A stretch of 64,000 nt of DNA from Fluctibacter halophilus (GCF_020687825.1 NZ_JAJEWP010000001.1:1458998-1522997), one strand, 5' to 3'. Shown: positions 1 through 7,051, counted from the first letter of the stretch. Translations and numbers: made by a program. The notes: generated by a model not told the origin, from the sequence alone.

Positions 1-1289
1 TTCATGTAGGATGTGAGTGTGCAGCGGCCGTGCCGAAATTTGGCCGGGATCAACTTGAATACCCCTTTCATGATGGTTTCAGGATCCTTCACTTCCGGGC
101 ACTCGGTGAACAACACCAGATCACTGTCTGCCTCGATAGCACTTGAACCATACAGATGCTTCATAGCGAGGTGTGCGGCGGTATCCGCTTCCCGATTGGC
201 CTGGGTAAGTAAAAGGATTGGTACGTTGACTTCTTTGGCCAGCTGCTTGAGACCACGGGTTATTGCGCCTATTGCCAGATCGTCACGCTCGGCTTTTGGT
301 TTTTGCATCAAACCAAGGTAATCGACTGTGATCAGTCCGTGCTTGCCGTTTCGCTTAATCGCCGCTTTCACACGGCTGGCAATTTGCTGGAGTGCAAGCG
401 CTGGGGTTTCGTCATAGTAAATCTGGTACCCATTGTTTTTGATGGCGTGTATAACCTGGTTCGCCCTTCCCCATTCCAGATCCGTCAACGCACCGAGTTG
501 CAGGTTTTTAGGATCAACGCCACCGAGTACCCCAACGTAACGATCCATGATTTCCTGGGCGCTCATTTCCATGCTGAAAAACAGTGTTGGTAAGTGCTGG
601 GCAATGCACCCATTGATGATTTGAGTGAACAGCGTTTTACCATGAGAGGGACGGCCACCGAGTGTGATCAGCCACCCAGGCTTAAACCCACCAATTTGAT
701 CATCAAGTGTTTTGATCCCGGTTTTGTATCCGACTGCATCGGGATCGTTTTTGCACCGGGCGTGCATGATGTCGACCCAGTCACCAATCTGTGTGTTGAT
801 GTGGGTAGGTTCATAGCTTCCGGTGGCTTCCAGCGAGTTGATATTGCGTTCTACAAACTGGGTTACATCGGCAACGCTCTGTCCTTCAAATATCTGCTCG
901 ACCATTTCCGAGCCTATGCGCTGCACTTCCCGTTCCTGGTATCGCTCAGCGACGATTTCACAGTATGCAAGGACATTTGATGCGCTCGGCGTGTTTTTGG
1001 CCAAGTTACCCAGGTACGCAATACCGCCAACTTCCTCAAGGTCTTCGCCCAGCGCGTCTGATACGGTGATCACGTCTATGTCGTTCATCGCCCCGATGTT
1101 GACCATGACTGTGAAGATCATCCGGTTTGAGGCGTTGTAGAACATTTCAGGGCGGATCATGTCGAACACTTCCCGCACTCGGCGATCAGCGGTGTCCACC
1201 ATCAGGATTGCACCGAGTATGCTTTGCTCTGCCTCCATGCTCTGAGGCGGAACACGCAAGTGTTCTACTGGTTTGGTGTTGGCCATCAT
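1..1289 (-). CDS. Phage replicative DNA helicase, DnaB family (3' end off the window)
   Basis: Unwinds DNA ahead of the phage replication fork. The reading frame starts at 1289 and stays open to the window edge (about 429 residues seen; DnaB proteins are usually 440-480). An N-terminal DnaB domain (residues about 13-110) is followed by a RecA-like ATPase core. The Walker A motif is GGRPSHGKT at about 211-219, the typical DnaB form, and a Walker B strand LITVDYLGLM lies near 319-328. Its start overlaps the stop of the upstream initiator gene (ATGATG over TGA), so the two are translationally coupled, as in phages that bring their own initiator and helicase. The second ATG at 1286 is an alternative start. 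Confidence 0.93.
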   Translation of the reverse strand, partial: MMANTKPVEHLRVPPQSMEAEQSILGAILMVDTADRRVREVFDMIRPEMFYNASNRMIFTVMVNIGAMNDIDVITVSDALGEDLEEVGGIAYLGNLAKNTPSASNVLAYCEIVAERYQEREVQRIGSEMVEQIFEGQSVADVTQFVERNINSLEATGSYEPTHINTQIGDWVDIMHARCKNDPDAVGYKTGIKTLDDQIGGFKPGWLITLGGRPSHGKTLFTQIINGCIAQHLPTLFFSMEMSAQEIMDRYVGVLGGVDPKNLQLGALTDLEWGRANQVIHAIKNNGYQIYYDETPALALQQIASRVKAAIKRNGKHGLITVDYLGLMQKPKAERDDLAIGAITRGLKQLAKEVNVPILLLTQANREADTAAHLAMKHLYGSSAIEADSDLVLFTECPEVKDPETIMKGVFKLIPAKFRHGRCTLTSYM

Positions 1290-2200
1290 TCCGCGTCCCT
1301 CCACTCAGATTTGGCGAAGAACGTGCCAGGGAACATGCACCGGTAGTTGAAATACCGTGAGTTACTACCGTTGGTGCGCAGGTCTTCAAACACGGTGTCC
1401 GTGAATGCACACATGGCGTTGATGTCATCGATGAACCAATCAATGCCCTGTTTCGCAATGAGCTTGTCAGGGAAGTATTTCTTGAACGGTTGCTCACCGT
1501 CCTTGGTCTTGGCACCGTATCCGGCACCGACTGACTTCTTGCCGTCTCGCCAAACATCCCACCAGATGCCAAAGCATTCCTCGCGCTTGGCTCTGATTTG
1601 CGATAGCAAGTCATCAGGAAGCTGCCTACTCGCAGAGTTGGCTTCTTTGTTATTAATACATTCTTTGTTCTTTGGGACAGAGTTCGGGACAGGATTCGGG
1701 ACAGAGTCGGCTTGTAGCCCCTGCTGTGACTGGGTTTCTTTCGGGACAGCTTTCGGGACAGCTTTCGGGACGTGTCCCGATTGAAATTTAACCCAATTTA
1801 CCAGCGTAATTATCGTGAAGGCCCGCTTGCCCTTGCCTATCACCTGGTATTTGATTGCGCCATCCTGCACAAAGAAATCCAGCGCACGTTGCACAGCTTT
1901 CTTGGATGCGCTCACAGGGTCCTTAGAGCGCACAAAATCACTATAAAGGGTATAGACGCTGGTAGCCTTCGCTAAGCCTTCGTGAGTGACGTATAGTTGG
2001 CCTGGATTAAGCGTGACAGGCTGACCATGCACGGTGGTGTGGAATTCGCTGTGCTGGGCCTGTTTTAGCAGGTACTCAAACACAGGACATTTAACTGGAT
2101 CGGTGAACCATTCTTGCTGCAGCATTTCACGGTAATTTAAAATGTAACCTTGGTTCACTCGCTTTTCCCGATAGTCATCAAGAAGGGCTACTTGCGACAT
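1286..2200 (-). CDS. Phage replication initiator, lambda-O-like layout
   Basis: A 304-residue protein just upstream of and overlapping the helicase gene. The N-terminal part (about 15-145) looks like a winged-helix replication domain of the kind in phage O-type or replisome-organiser proteins. A low-complexity linker (about 145-180) repeats VPKAVPKAVPK and VPNPVPNSVPK. The C-terminal domain (about 195-304) is rich in W and F and is likely to recruit the helicase. The start at 2200 has a strong ribosome site (GGAGGTCTT). The linker DNA consists of 12-bp-spaced repeats that may be the replication origin, as in lambda where the origin lies inside O. The role rests on context and layout, not on a diagnostic motif. 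Confidence 0.75.
   Translation of the reverse strand: MSQVALLDDYREKRVNQGYILNYREMLQQEWFTDPVKCPVFEYLLKQAQHSEFHTTVHGQPVTLNPGQLYVTHEGLAKATSVYTLYSDFVRSKDPVSASKKAVQRALDFFVQDGAIKYQVIGKGKRAFTIITLVNWVKFQSGHVPKAVPKAVPKETQSQQGLQADSVPNPVPNSVPKNKECINNKEANSASRQLPDDLLSQIRAKREECFGIWWDVWRDGKKSVGAGYGAKTKDGEQPFKKYFPDKLIAKQGIDWFIDDINAMCAFTDTVFEDLRTNGSNSRYFNYRCMFPGTFFAKSEWRDAE
1671..1780. repeat. Iteron array inside the initiator gene, candidate phage replication origin
   Basis: Six copies of TTCGGGACAG (the first TTTGGGACAG, the last ending GT) start at 1671, 1683, 1695, 1740, 1752 and 1764. They form two groups of three at exactly 12-bp steps. The last copy is half of a palindrome TCGGGACGTGTCCCGA at 1765-1780. 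AT-rich DNA flanks the array (about 1640-1668 and 1780-1815). Position in the linker of the initiator gene matches the lambda origin. The repeats also encode a VPK/VPN-type linker, so protein-level repetition is an alternative explanation. Confidence 0.6.
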
Positions 2201-2394
2201 AAGACCTCCGCTAAATCAGCGCTGGCCATAGCCTGGGCGTCACGGATGAATTGGCGGAACTGGAATTCATTGAACGCCACTACTCGCTTTTCTTCGTTCG
2301 GGTGCCCTATCTGCATGTAGACGATCCCACCGTCGGCGCGGCCAAAGGCGTAACCCTGGTGTTCTGACTTGTCAATTTTCGCTGTTTGGGTCAT
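2188..2394 (-). CDS. Small phage protein of unknown function
   Basis: A 68-residue soluble protein ending just inside the initiator gene (13-bp overlap), so probably in the same transcript. I chose the ATG at 2394 because AGGAG sits at the right distance before it; an upstream ATG at 2424 would bury that site. The protein has a GIVYMQIG segment followed by a FNEFQFRQFIRDAQ helix. No family recognised; it may be a small replication accessory protein by position only. Confidence 0.6.
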   Translation of the reverse strand: MTQTAKIDKSEHQGYAFGRADGGIVYMQIGHPNEEKRVVAFNEFQFRQFIRDAQAMASADLAEVLCRK

Positions 2395-2411
2395 ACTCTT
2401 TTCTCCTACGG

Positions 2412-2446
2412 AAACCCCGGACATAGCTCGCCAGCTGCCGGGGTTT
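2412..2446. terminator. Hairpin with T run just upstream of the leftward replication genes
   Basis: A 9-bp perfect stem AAACCCCGG/CCGGGGTTT with a 17-nt loop. Read rightward it is followed by TTTTTCTTTT and looks like an intrinsic terminator. Read leftward it sits only about 10 nt before the ribosome site of the gene starting at 2394, so it could also be a leader structure controlling the replication genes. Confidence 0.45.
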
Positions 2447-2711
2447 TTCTTTTGTCTGCAATTCGCATTGGTGGTGGTGACTGATTGGTTACTGTGTCAT
2501 CCAGAAAGCTTGCGCAAGCTATTCCAATCACCACCCCAATACGGCCTCCGAAGAGGCGCGGTCATTGGCAATCGTGGCGATACAACCACGGTCGTTCCGG
2601 TGACAGAGTCGACACACACTCTGGGAAGTGCTGGCAATTAAGCTGCTGCTTCCATCATAAGGTCATCATTTGCACTTATGTTTAAGTTCAAATAGCCGCG
2701 CCTTACGAAAA
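2447..2711. other. Gap without a convincing gene
   Basis: No reading frame here combines a start, a ribosome site and a useful length on either strand. A short dyad GCTTGCGCAAGC lies near 2509-2520. It may be leader sequence for the leftward replication transcript or the remains of a lost small gene. Confidence 0.4.
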
Positions 2712-2900
2712 CTACTCGGTCTGCGGTGCCCTCTGGTGTGTTTGTGAGGGTTGAGAAAGGCTGTTGTCCAGAAGGCCAGCTAACGTCCCGATTTCCTTCT
2801 TAGTCTCTGCACAGTCACCACCTGCGCATTCACCGCATTGGTGATACCCACTAGCAGTAATGGGCATCCCAATGGGTGCTGTCTCTCCAGCTGTCACCAT
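2712..2900 (-). CDS. Possible small cysteine-containing phage protein
   Basis: A 62-residue leftward frame in line with the neighbouring small genes. It contains HQCGECAGGDC, which could hold a metal, and a charged C-terminal half. The ribosome site before the ATG is weak (GTGAGCGATAA) and no family is recognised. It is listed because it fills an otherwise empty part of the leftward transcript; it could be spurious. Confidence 0.3.
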   Translation of the reverse strand: MVTAGETAPIGMPITASGYHQCGECAGGDCAETKKEIGTLAGLLDNSLSQPSQTHQRAPQTE

Positions 2901-3057
2901 TTATCGCTCACGGTAGGTTGCCGTAGTCCTGCGCAGCTCACGCGCCAGCTTGCATATTTGCCGTTACCCGTTGTCCTCGGGGCGAGAGAATCCCCTGTGC
3001 CGGTATTGAAAGCGCGGTACAACGGCGGCGCACATATGCCAGATGCAATTGATCTAC

Positions 3058-3234
3058 TTAGTCTTGCCATCCCAAAATCAACAAACGAGCAAACTTACAG
3101 CAATACAGTAGCCAGACTACAAACCCAAAAATGCTCATTAGGGCCATGACTTCAAAGCCATCGAAGAAGCCAGACATTACGAATGCACCGACTAAAAACA
3201 CGAGCGTAATTTCCACTTTATTTAGTAAACTCAT
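3058..3234 (-). CDS. Small phage membrane protein
   Basis: A 58-residue protein made almost wholly of two hydrophobic helices (about residues 7-25 and 30-48) with a short C-terminal tail. The ATG at 3234 is preferred because GGAG lies seven bases before it; the frame could extend to 3240. It sits in the leftward early transcript between other tiny genes. No family recognised. Small two-helix proteins in this position are often involved in exclusion or in changing the host envelope, but nothing here shows that directly. Confidence 0.5.
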   Translation of the reverse strand: MSLLNKVEITLVFLVGAFVMSGFFDGFEVMALMSIFGFVVWLLYCCKFARLLILGWQD

Positions 3235-3255
3235 AACCACTCCAAAACTGGTCAG

Positions 3256-3417
3256 TTAACTGACTAAACTGTGTAAGCCGCCAGATTCACGGATCAACAC
3301 CATGGCGGTTACGGTGACGGTTAGGCACAACCAGGCAAGCTCTGTGATGTGGCGCTTTACCCAATCACGCACCAGCATGCGGCGATAGCCTTTGCGACGC
3401 TCAGCGGTAGTATTCAC
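3256..3417 (-). CDS. Very small phage membrane protein, GTG start, coupled to the gene before it
   Basis: A 53-residue frame beginning with GTG at 3417, seventeen bases inside the end of the 91-residue gene upstream, and ending at TAA 3256-3258. A basic N-terminus (AERRKGYRRMLVRDWVKRH) is followed by one hydrophobic helix (about residues 30-45), giving a positive-inside single-pass protein. GGTGG lies just before the GTG. The overlap suggests translational coupling. Function unknown. Confidence 0.45.
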   Translation of the reverse strand: MNTTAERRKGYRRMLVRDWVKRHITELAWLCLTVTVTAMVLIRESGGLHSLVS

Positions 3418-3676
3418 GCTTCACCACCTTGTAATGACGCATAGGTGCGCGTAGATCGGTTACCGTCTGCTTGTTGTTCCTGTAGAGAACCTGTGGTGGC
3501 TCAATAACAGTGCCGAACAACTGATCAAGCTTTGGCTTTGAATACACTGGCACTAATTGCATTCTTGAAGCTGACAAATCCCCAGCAAATGGATCTTCGC
3601 GGCGTACAATAACCGGATCTTCACCGGTAACAGTGATGACCCTAAGTCGTAACTCTTTTGCTCGTCGTCCGTTCAT
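3401..3676 (-). CDS. Small phage protein of unknown function
   Basis: A 91-residue basic protein (many K and R, pI clearly high) with no hydrophobic segment. Its ATG overlaps the TGA of a 29-codon frame (ATGA), and its own end overlaps the next small gene, so it sits in a tight chain of coupled genes downstream of cro. The composition (RRAKELRLR at the start, KVVKREYYR at the end) would suit nucleic-acid contact, but that is only a guess from charge. Confidence 0.5.
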   Translation of the reverse strand: MNGRRAKELRLRVITVTGEDPVIVRREDPFAGDLSASRMQLVPVYSKPKLDQLFGTVIEPPQVLYRNNKQTVTDLRAPMRHYKVVKREYYR

Positions 3677-3762
3677 GCGACCTCCGGTGCGTGTTCGTCA
3701 TTGGCGGCACTGCCACCAAAGAAGTGATTGAGTCGGTAATAGGTGGTGATGTGGGTTTTCAT
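3673..3762 (-). CDS. 29-residue micro-ORF coupled at both ends
   Basis: Its ATG overlaps the stop of the 82-residue gene before it (ATGA at 3762-3759) and its TGA overlaps the ATG of the 91-residue gene after it (ATGA at 3676-3673). The product would begin MKTHITTYYRLNHFFGG. Four-base overlaps at both ends are unlikely by chance, which favours real translation, if only to pass ribosomes on. No function can be read from it. Confidence 0.45.
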   Translation of the reverse strand: MKTHITTYYRLNHFFGGSAANDEHAPEVA

Positions 3763-4007
3763 GCTGCCTCCTCAGTTTTGAGCTTTGGACTGCGTTTGAT
3801 AGTGCGTAAGGCAGAAATGGCGACCTTACGTTGCTTACAGCCGGTCGCCTTTACCGTTGCCGTTCGCTGCGCCACGGAGATAACCTTGAATTCCTCATTC
3901 AAACCTTTGTGATAAACCCAGTCGCCAGGAAGAACTGGCCAAAAGTAGGCAAGTTGGCGATTGATTTCGGGAGCAAGCCATTTTGCGAGCATGCGCTTGA
4001 TGTTCAT
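3759..4007 (-). CDS. Small phage protein of unknown function
   Basis: An 82-residue basic protein whose ATG overlaps the stop of the cro-like gene (ATGA at 4007-4004). A core around residues 27-50 (GDWVYHKGLNEEFKVISVAQRTATVKA) looks like a small beta-barrel of the SH3 or KOW sort, with a conserved-looking GDWV turn. It probably belongs to the leftward early transcript. I do not recognise the family; the barrel idea is inference from pattern only. Confidence 0.5.
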   Translation of the reverse strand: MNIKRMLAKWLAPEINRQLAYFWPVLPGDWVYHKGLNEEFKVISVAQRTATVKATGCKQRKVAISALRTIKRSPKLKTEEAA

Positions 4008-4258
4008 GCCGCCTTACTCTCTTGGCTGGGCGGGAAGACGTCAGGACGCAGCTGCGAGCACAAAATAGCGCCACCTGTTAATTGCGAAATGTCAACGACG
4101 AAGCGATGCGAACACTTTTCAGCCTCATTGATCCATTTACTGACCAATTGCTGACTTACTTTTTTGCCGGACGCAGCTTCCAGCTTTCTGGCAAACTCGG
4201 ACTGATTACCGTTCGCGACAATCTGAATAGCTTGTTTAAGGGCTTCCAGTTGGTTCAT
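4004..4258 (-). CDS. Cro/YdaS-like phage regulator
   Basis: An 84-residue helix-turn-helix protein, first gene of the leftward early transcript and divergent from the repressor gene: the classic cro position. Residues 1-65 (NQLEALKQAIQIVANGNQSEFARKL, then VSQQLVSKWINEAEKCS) match the YdaS/Cro class, with QSEFARKL and QQLVSKWI as the two helices of the motif. I start it at 4258; the frame runs further up to 4318 but that part would overlap the operator region. Expected to shut off the repressor promoter and favour lytic growth. Confidence 0.75.
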   Translation of the reverse strand: MNQLEALKQAIQIVANGNQSEFARKLEAASGKKVSQQLVSKWINEAEKCSHRFVVDISQLTGGAILCSQLRPDVFPPSQESKAA

Positions 4259-4368
4259 TTTCTTACCCACAACCAAAGTAGTATTTACTACTATAGTGGT
4301 GAATTTGGATACAAGCAAGATTGTTTGCTAAACTACAACTTAGTTTGTAAGTTGAGGGAAACAAATTG
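4259..4368. promoter_or_regulatory. Divergent cro/repressor control region with operators
   Basis: Holds a perfect 16-bp palindrome AGTAGTATTTACTACT at 4277-4292. A block TTACTACTATAGTGGTGAATTTGG lies at 4285-4308, and a near-palindrome ACAACTTAGTTTGT at 4335-4348. The last two recur with small changes in the control region at 6401-6444, so the same regulator probably binds both places. The region must contain promoters for both the Cro-like gene and the repressor; I cannot place -10/-35 boxes with confidence. Confidence 0.6.
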
Positions 4369-4818
4369 ATGGGATTCTTTATCGTGCCGAACGTAGGCTC
4401 CCGGGTAAGGGAAGTTCGTAAGAAAGCTGGCTTGAGCCAGGAACAGCTTGCAGACATTGTTGGTGCCAGCCAGCAGACTATTGCCAAAATTGAATCAAGC
4501 CAGGAAGGTAAATCAAGCTACATTCGTGATATCGCCAAAGCGCTTGGCGTTAGCCTCGATTGGATTATGGATGGCGTTGTAAACGCTCAATCAGATGATG
4601 CAACACAAAATGTCGATGAATTCATTGATAACGCAACAGCGGCCCTCACAGACGCAATCAACAGCATGCGTGCTATCAACATTCAACAGGGAAAGTCGCC
4701 AGACGAATTTAACCCAGTGCTTCTAAAGCGCGCCTTTGGTGTATCGCTCAGAGGAAAGCTAACTGGTGACTATGTGACAGCAGCTCTCGGGCTACAGGAC
4801 TTGAAAAAGGCAACATGA
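4369..4818 (+). CDS. Phage repressor, HTH_3 family, without a peptidase domain
   Basis: A 149-residue protein with an N-terminal Cro/C1-type helix-turn-helix (about residues 9-65: VREVRKKAGLSQEQLADIVG, then SQQTIAKIES). It faces the cro-like gene across a shared operator region, so it is the likely lysogeny repressor. The C-terminal part (about 75-149) is a helical unknown and has no sign of the S24 LexA-type self-cleaving domain, so induction should not work by RecA-stimulated self-cleavage. ATG at 4369 has GAGGG ten bases upstream; TTG at 4366 is an alternative. Its stop overlaps the next gene's start. Confidence 0.75.
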   Translation: MGFFIVPNVGSRVREVRKKAGLSQEQLADIVGASQQTIAKIESSQEGKSSYIRDIAKALGVSLDWIMDGVVNAQSDDATQNVDEFIDNATAALTDAINSMRAINIQQGKSPDEFNPVLLKRAFGVSLRGKLTGDYVTAALGLQDLKKAT

Positions 4819-5255
4819 TGAAATTTAAGTTTCGGGCTATTTCATTATTGATGGTTGTAGCTATTCCAGCGGTGCAGGCAGATGCCGAAACCAACTATTT
4901 TTGCACCTCTGACTTAGCAACAGGATTTAGCAACGAAGATGGTGTTTGGATCAAGGGTGGCTTCAAAGCTGATCAAAAGTATTTAGTTAGACGCTTAAAA
5001 GATAATGAGAAGTATGATTTTATCGAAAAGGATCGCACACATGCGGTTTTACGGATGGGTGGAACTGGGTTACCAAGCTATACGTGCTACATCAGTGTAG
5101 GTGGATACTATATATGTGATAGTGTTTTAGGGGAGTTTAAATTTTCTCCTGAAGCAGGTGCTTTTATAGCCACATACACTATAGGGTACTGGGAGGATAA
5201 AGAAGACACTGACAATACACCATATATAGAAATTGGCGTTTGCGCACCTATGTAA
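4815..5255 (+). CDS. Secreted protein carried with the phage repressor
   Basis: A 146-residue protein with a clear signal peptide (basic start, hydrophobic stretch to about residue 20, likely cut after VQA or ADA). The mature part has four cysteines (FCTSD, YTCYIS, YICDS, GVCAP), fitting two disulfides in the periplasm or outside. Its ATG overlaps the repressor stop, so it is probably made in the lysogen together with the repressor. That makes it a lysogenic-conversion candidate. The DNA is AT-richer than its neighbours. Family unknown. Confidence 0.6.
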   Translation: MMKFKFRAISLLMVVAIPAVQADAETNYFCTSDLATGFSNEDGVWIKGGFKADQKYLVRRLKDNEKYDFIEKDRTHAVLRMGGTGLPSYTCYISVGGYYICDSVLGEFKFSPEAGAFIATYTIGYWEDKEDTDNTPYIEIGVCAPM

Positions 5256-5540
5256 CTAAGACGCCTTTTGCACCTTAACGGCCAGCTCCTTGGCTTTCTG
5301 CTTCAACACCAGGTATTCATCATAATTCTGATTGGCCAATGCCTGTTCTGATTCCAAGAAATACTGCACCGATTGCTTGAGCCTTTTGGTTTCAGCGCTC
5401 TCAAATTTTACGACATTCTCACCGTCAACCTGAGCGCCGGCCTTCTTAAAAAAATCTCGCTCAAACGAAAACGCCACTTTCACCAGCGCCAAGAACACCA
5501 GCAGTAAAACGAGCAAACCAAAGTAATACTGAATATCCAT
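5256..5540 (-). CDS. Single-pass membrane protein with coiled coil
   Basis: A 94-residue protein: one hydrophobic helix (about residues 5-23) and then a charged helical tail (about 45-94) with heptad-like spacing, so a cytoplasmic or periplasmic coiled coil on a membrane anchor. The ATG at 5540 follows AGGTAGTGGGT; a GTG at 5546 is possible. It is the last of three leftward envelope genes and ends flush against the convergent secreted-protein gene. No family recognised. Confidence 0.55.
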   Translation of the reverse strand: MDIQYYFGLLVLLLVFLALVKVAFSFERDFFKKAGAQVDGENVVKFESAETKRLKQSVQYFLESEQALANQNYDEYLVLKQKAKELAVKVQKAS

Positions 5541-5545
5541 ACCCA

Positions 5546-6073
5546 CTACCTGTTAATTAACCAAGCCACTTTTGAACCAGTGGTTACATAAATTGACCTA
5601 AGAGCATGCAGCAACAAGACGCAAGAAACAGTCACGTTTATCATTACAACCCCAGTGCTGTAAAAGGGCCCTAAAACATCTGTGCCGATAGCAATCCGAT
5701 CTGTGTACCTAAAAACTTGAAGGCAGGCCAATGCCATATAACCAACAAGCATCAAATCACTAGCTCTATCCCTAATAAGGTTTTTGGTTTTGATTACATG
5801 CAGCATGGCCGCAATAAATATCAGATCAGTGATCGCAAAAGACAGATACCAGGCGACGTTGATCAGGTGAAGGTATTCAGTGAAATGAAACAACGATTTG
5901 AGATAGATTTTCAGGATCTGGTGAAAGAGATCCAGTGCTACACCAGAAGCCACGATCAGCACAAACGCCGTATTGAATCGAACGAACATCACATAGAGGC
6001 ATAACGCCAGGATATTCAACCCCAGCGTAAAGCCGTCTATAAAAACGAGATATTCAACTAGTCTATCCCACAT
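5546..6073 (-). CDS. Multi-pass membrane protein of unknown function
   Basis: A 175-residue integral membrane protein with about five hydrophobic helices (roughly residues 12-32, 36-50, 70-90, 103-118, 138-158) and little outside the membrane. It lies between a small secreted peptide gene and a single-pass coiled-coil gene on the same strand, 1-10 bp apart, so the three are likely one operon. Possible roles are superinfection exclusion or an immunity/signalling function; the sequence does not decide. Confidence 0.55.
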   Translation of the reverse strand: MWDRLVEYLVFIDGFTLGLNILALCLYVMFVRFNTAFVLIVASGVALDLFHQILKIYLKSLFHFTEYLHLINVAWYLSFAITDLIFIAAMLHVIKTKNLIRDRASDLMLVGYMALACLQVFRYTDRIAIGTDVLGPFYSTGVVMINVTVSCVLLLHALRSIYVTTGSKVAWLINR

Positions 6074-6079
6074 AATCCC

Positions 6080-6274
6080 TTAGTCTGGCTTAGGTGGTTC
6101 TTCACCGCCGCCATTACCACCCTGTGTTGTTACCTGACACAGTATCGGGAACAGATCACAAAACGTGCTTGTGTCGTCCTCTGGTGTTGCTGCCGTAACA
6201 TCCTGGGCAAGCATCACACCCGATACACCCAAACCAAAAACCAGTACCAAACCTTTTGCAATTTTGTTCTTCAT
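6080..6274 (-). CDS. Small secreted peptide with two cysteines
   Basis: A 64-residue precursor with a signal peptide (MKNKIAKGLVLVFGLG, cut probably after VMLA). The mature peptide of about 42 residues is acidic: a PEDDTSTFCDLFPILCQ core whose two cysteines are six residues apart, then a glycine stretch and a PPKPD end. The ATG at 6274 has GGAG eight bases before it. First gene of the leftward envelope trio, next to a control region with phage operator copies. It could be a peptide signal, a toxin-like peptide or an exclusion factor; no family recognised. Confidence 0.55.
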   Translation of the reverse strand: MKNKIAKGLVLVFGLGVSGVMLAQDVTAATPEDDTSTFCDLFPILCQVTTQGGNGGGEEPPKPD

Positions 6275-6579
6275 GAGTCGTCTCCATTTGATTAGCTGCA
6301 TTTATATACAGTCGATCAAATCTACCAGAGAACCGCTCAATCAAACCAACAAGGTTTGTTGTACCAATACAACGAATAATAACACCAAAAATTGTTGACA
6401 ACAACTTTAGTTGTACTACTCTTACTACTATATTGGTAATTTGGTTGTGGTTTGGTGCTTTCCTTATTGGTCGTTTTCTTTACCGAGAAAGTCAATATTG
6501 CACACAAATCCGACAAAAGCAAAACCTGTTGCACATAAGCGACACAAAAAGTTAAGCGCTTTCATAGGAGAAAGATCGG
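6275..6579. promoter_or_regulatory. Divergent control region with phage operator copies
   Basis: No gene here. It holds an inverted repeat GTTGTACCAATACAAC at 6358-6373 and a near-perfect 14-bp palindrome ACAACTTTAGTTGT at 6401-6414. A block TTACTACTATATTGGTAATTTGG lies at 6422-6444. The last two match blocks in the cro/repressor region (4335-4348 and 4285-4308). It must drive the leftward envelope trio and the rightward recombination genes, presumably under the same repressor. Confidence 0.6.
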
Positions 6580-6957
6580 ATGAGTAATTTAGCAGAAAAC
6601 AATTACAGCCCCTCACTGGTTGCTACGGCCCTGGTCGATAACATGACCCGCCCACGCAACGGCCTGTTGGTTGACGCTGAGAACGACAAAACCGGCAACG
6701 CTGGTGTTATCACCCTGAAAGGTGGTGTGACGTTGGTGTTCAGTGACTGCCTGGACGCGGATTTGACCTACGTAAAGGAAATCTGCGGACGTGATGGGCA
6801 GAGCCTGTGCGGTGACCCTTCCTGGCAATTTCTTCTTGATTCTGAGGACTGGCAGCAAGCCATGTGTGCGCTGTGGCAACAGCATGTTGCCGACTTACGC
6901 GGCAGTGACGAGCTTGCCATGGCCGAAGACGCCTACATGGAAAGCATCCCTTACTAA
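6580..6957 (+). CDS. Phage protein of unknown function, first gene of the rightward transcript
   Basis: A 125-residue acidic soluble protein with a strong ribosome site (AGGAG). It has a segment LKGGVTLVFSDCLDADLTYVKE and a helical C-terminus ending in ESIPY. It opens the long rightward run that carries recombination and single-strand-DNA genes, downstream of a control region with operator copies, so it is likely expressed early. No family recognised and no motif that hints at chemistry. Confidence 0.55.
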   Translation: MSNLAENNYSPSLVATALVDNMTRPRNGLLVDAENDKTGNAGVITLKGGVTLVFSDCLDADLTYVKEICGRDGQSLCGDPSWQFLLDSEDWQQAMCALWQQHVADLRGSDELAMAEDAYMESIPY

Positions 6958-6962
6958 GAACA

Positions 6963-6980
6963 GGGCACCCGAAGGTGCCC
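6963..6980 (+). other. Intergenic hairpin in the early rightward transcript
   Basis: A perfect 7-bp stem GGGCACC/GGTGCCC with a CGAA tetraloop just after the first gene. No T run follows, so it is more likely an mRNA-stabilising or processing structure than a terminator. Confidence 0.4.
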
Positions 6981-7051
6981 CACCACAAACGGCTGGCACA
7001 ACGTTTTTCGCGGAACCCAATGCCAGCCCAATGCACACAGGAGTGTAATCG

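Noticed and set aside
1186-1614. A 142-codon leftward frame across the initiator/helicase junction
   Set aside because: It overlaps two well-supported genes in another frame and has no recognisable content.
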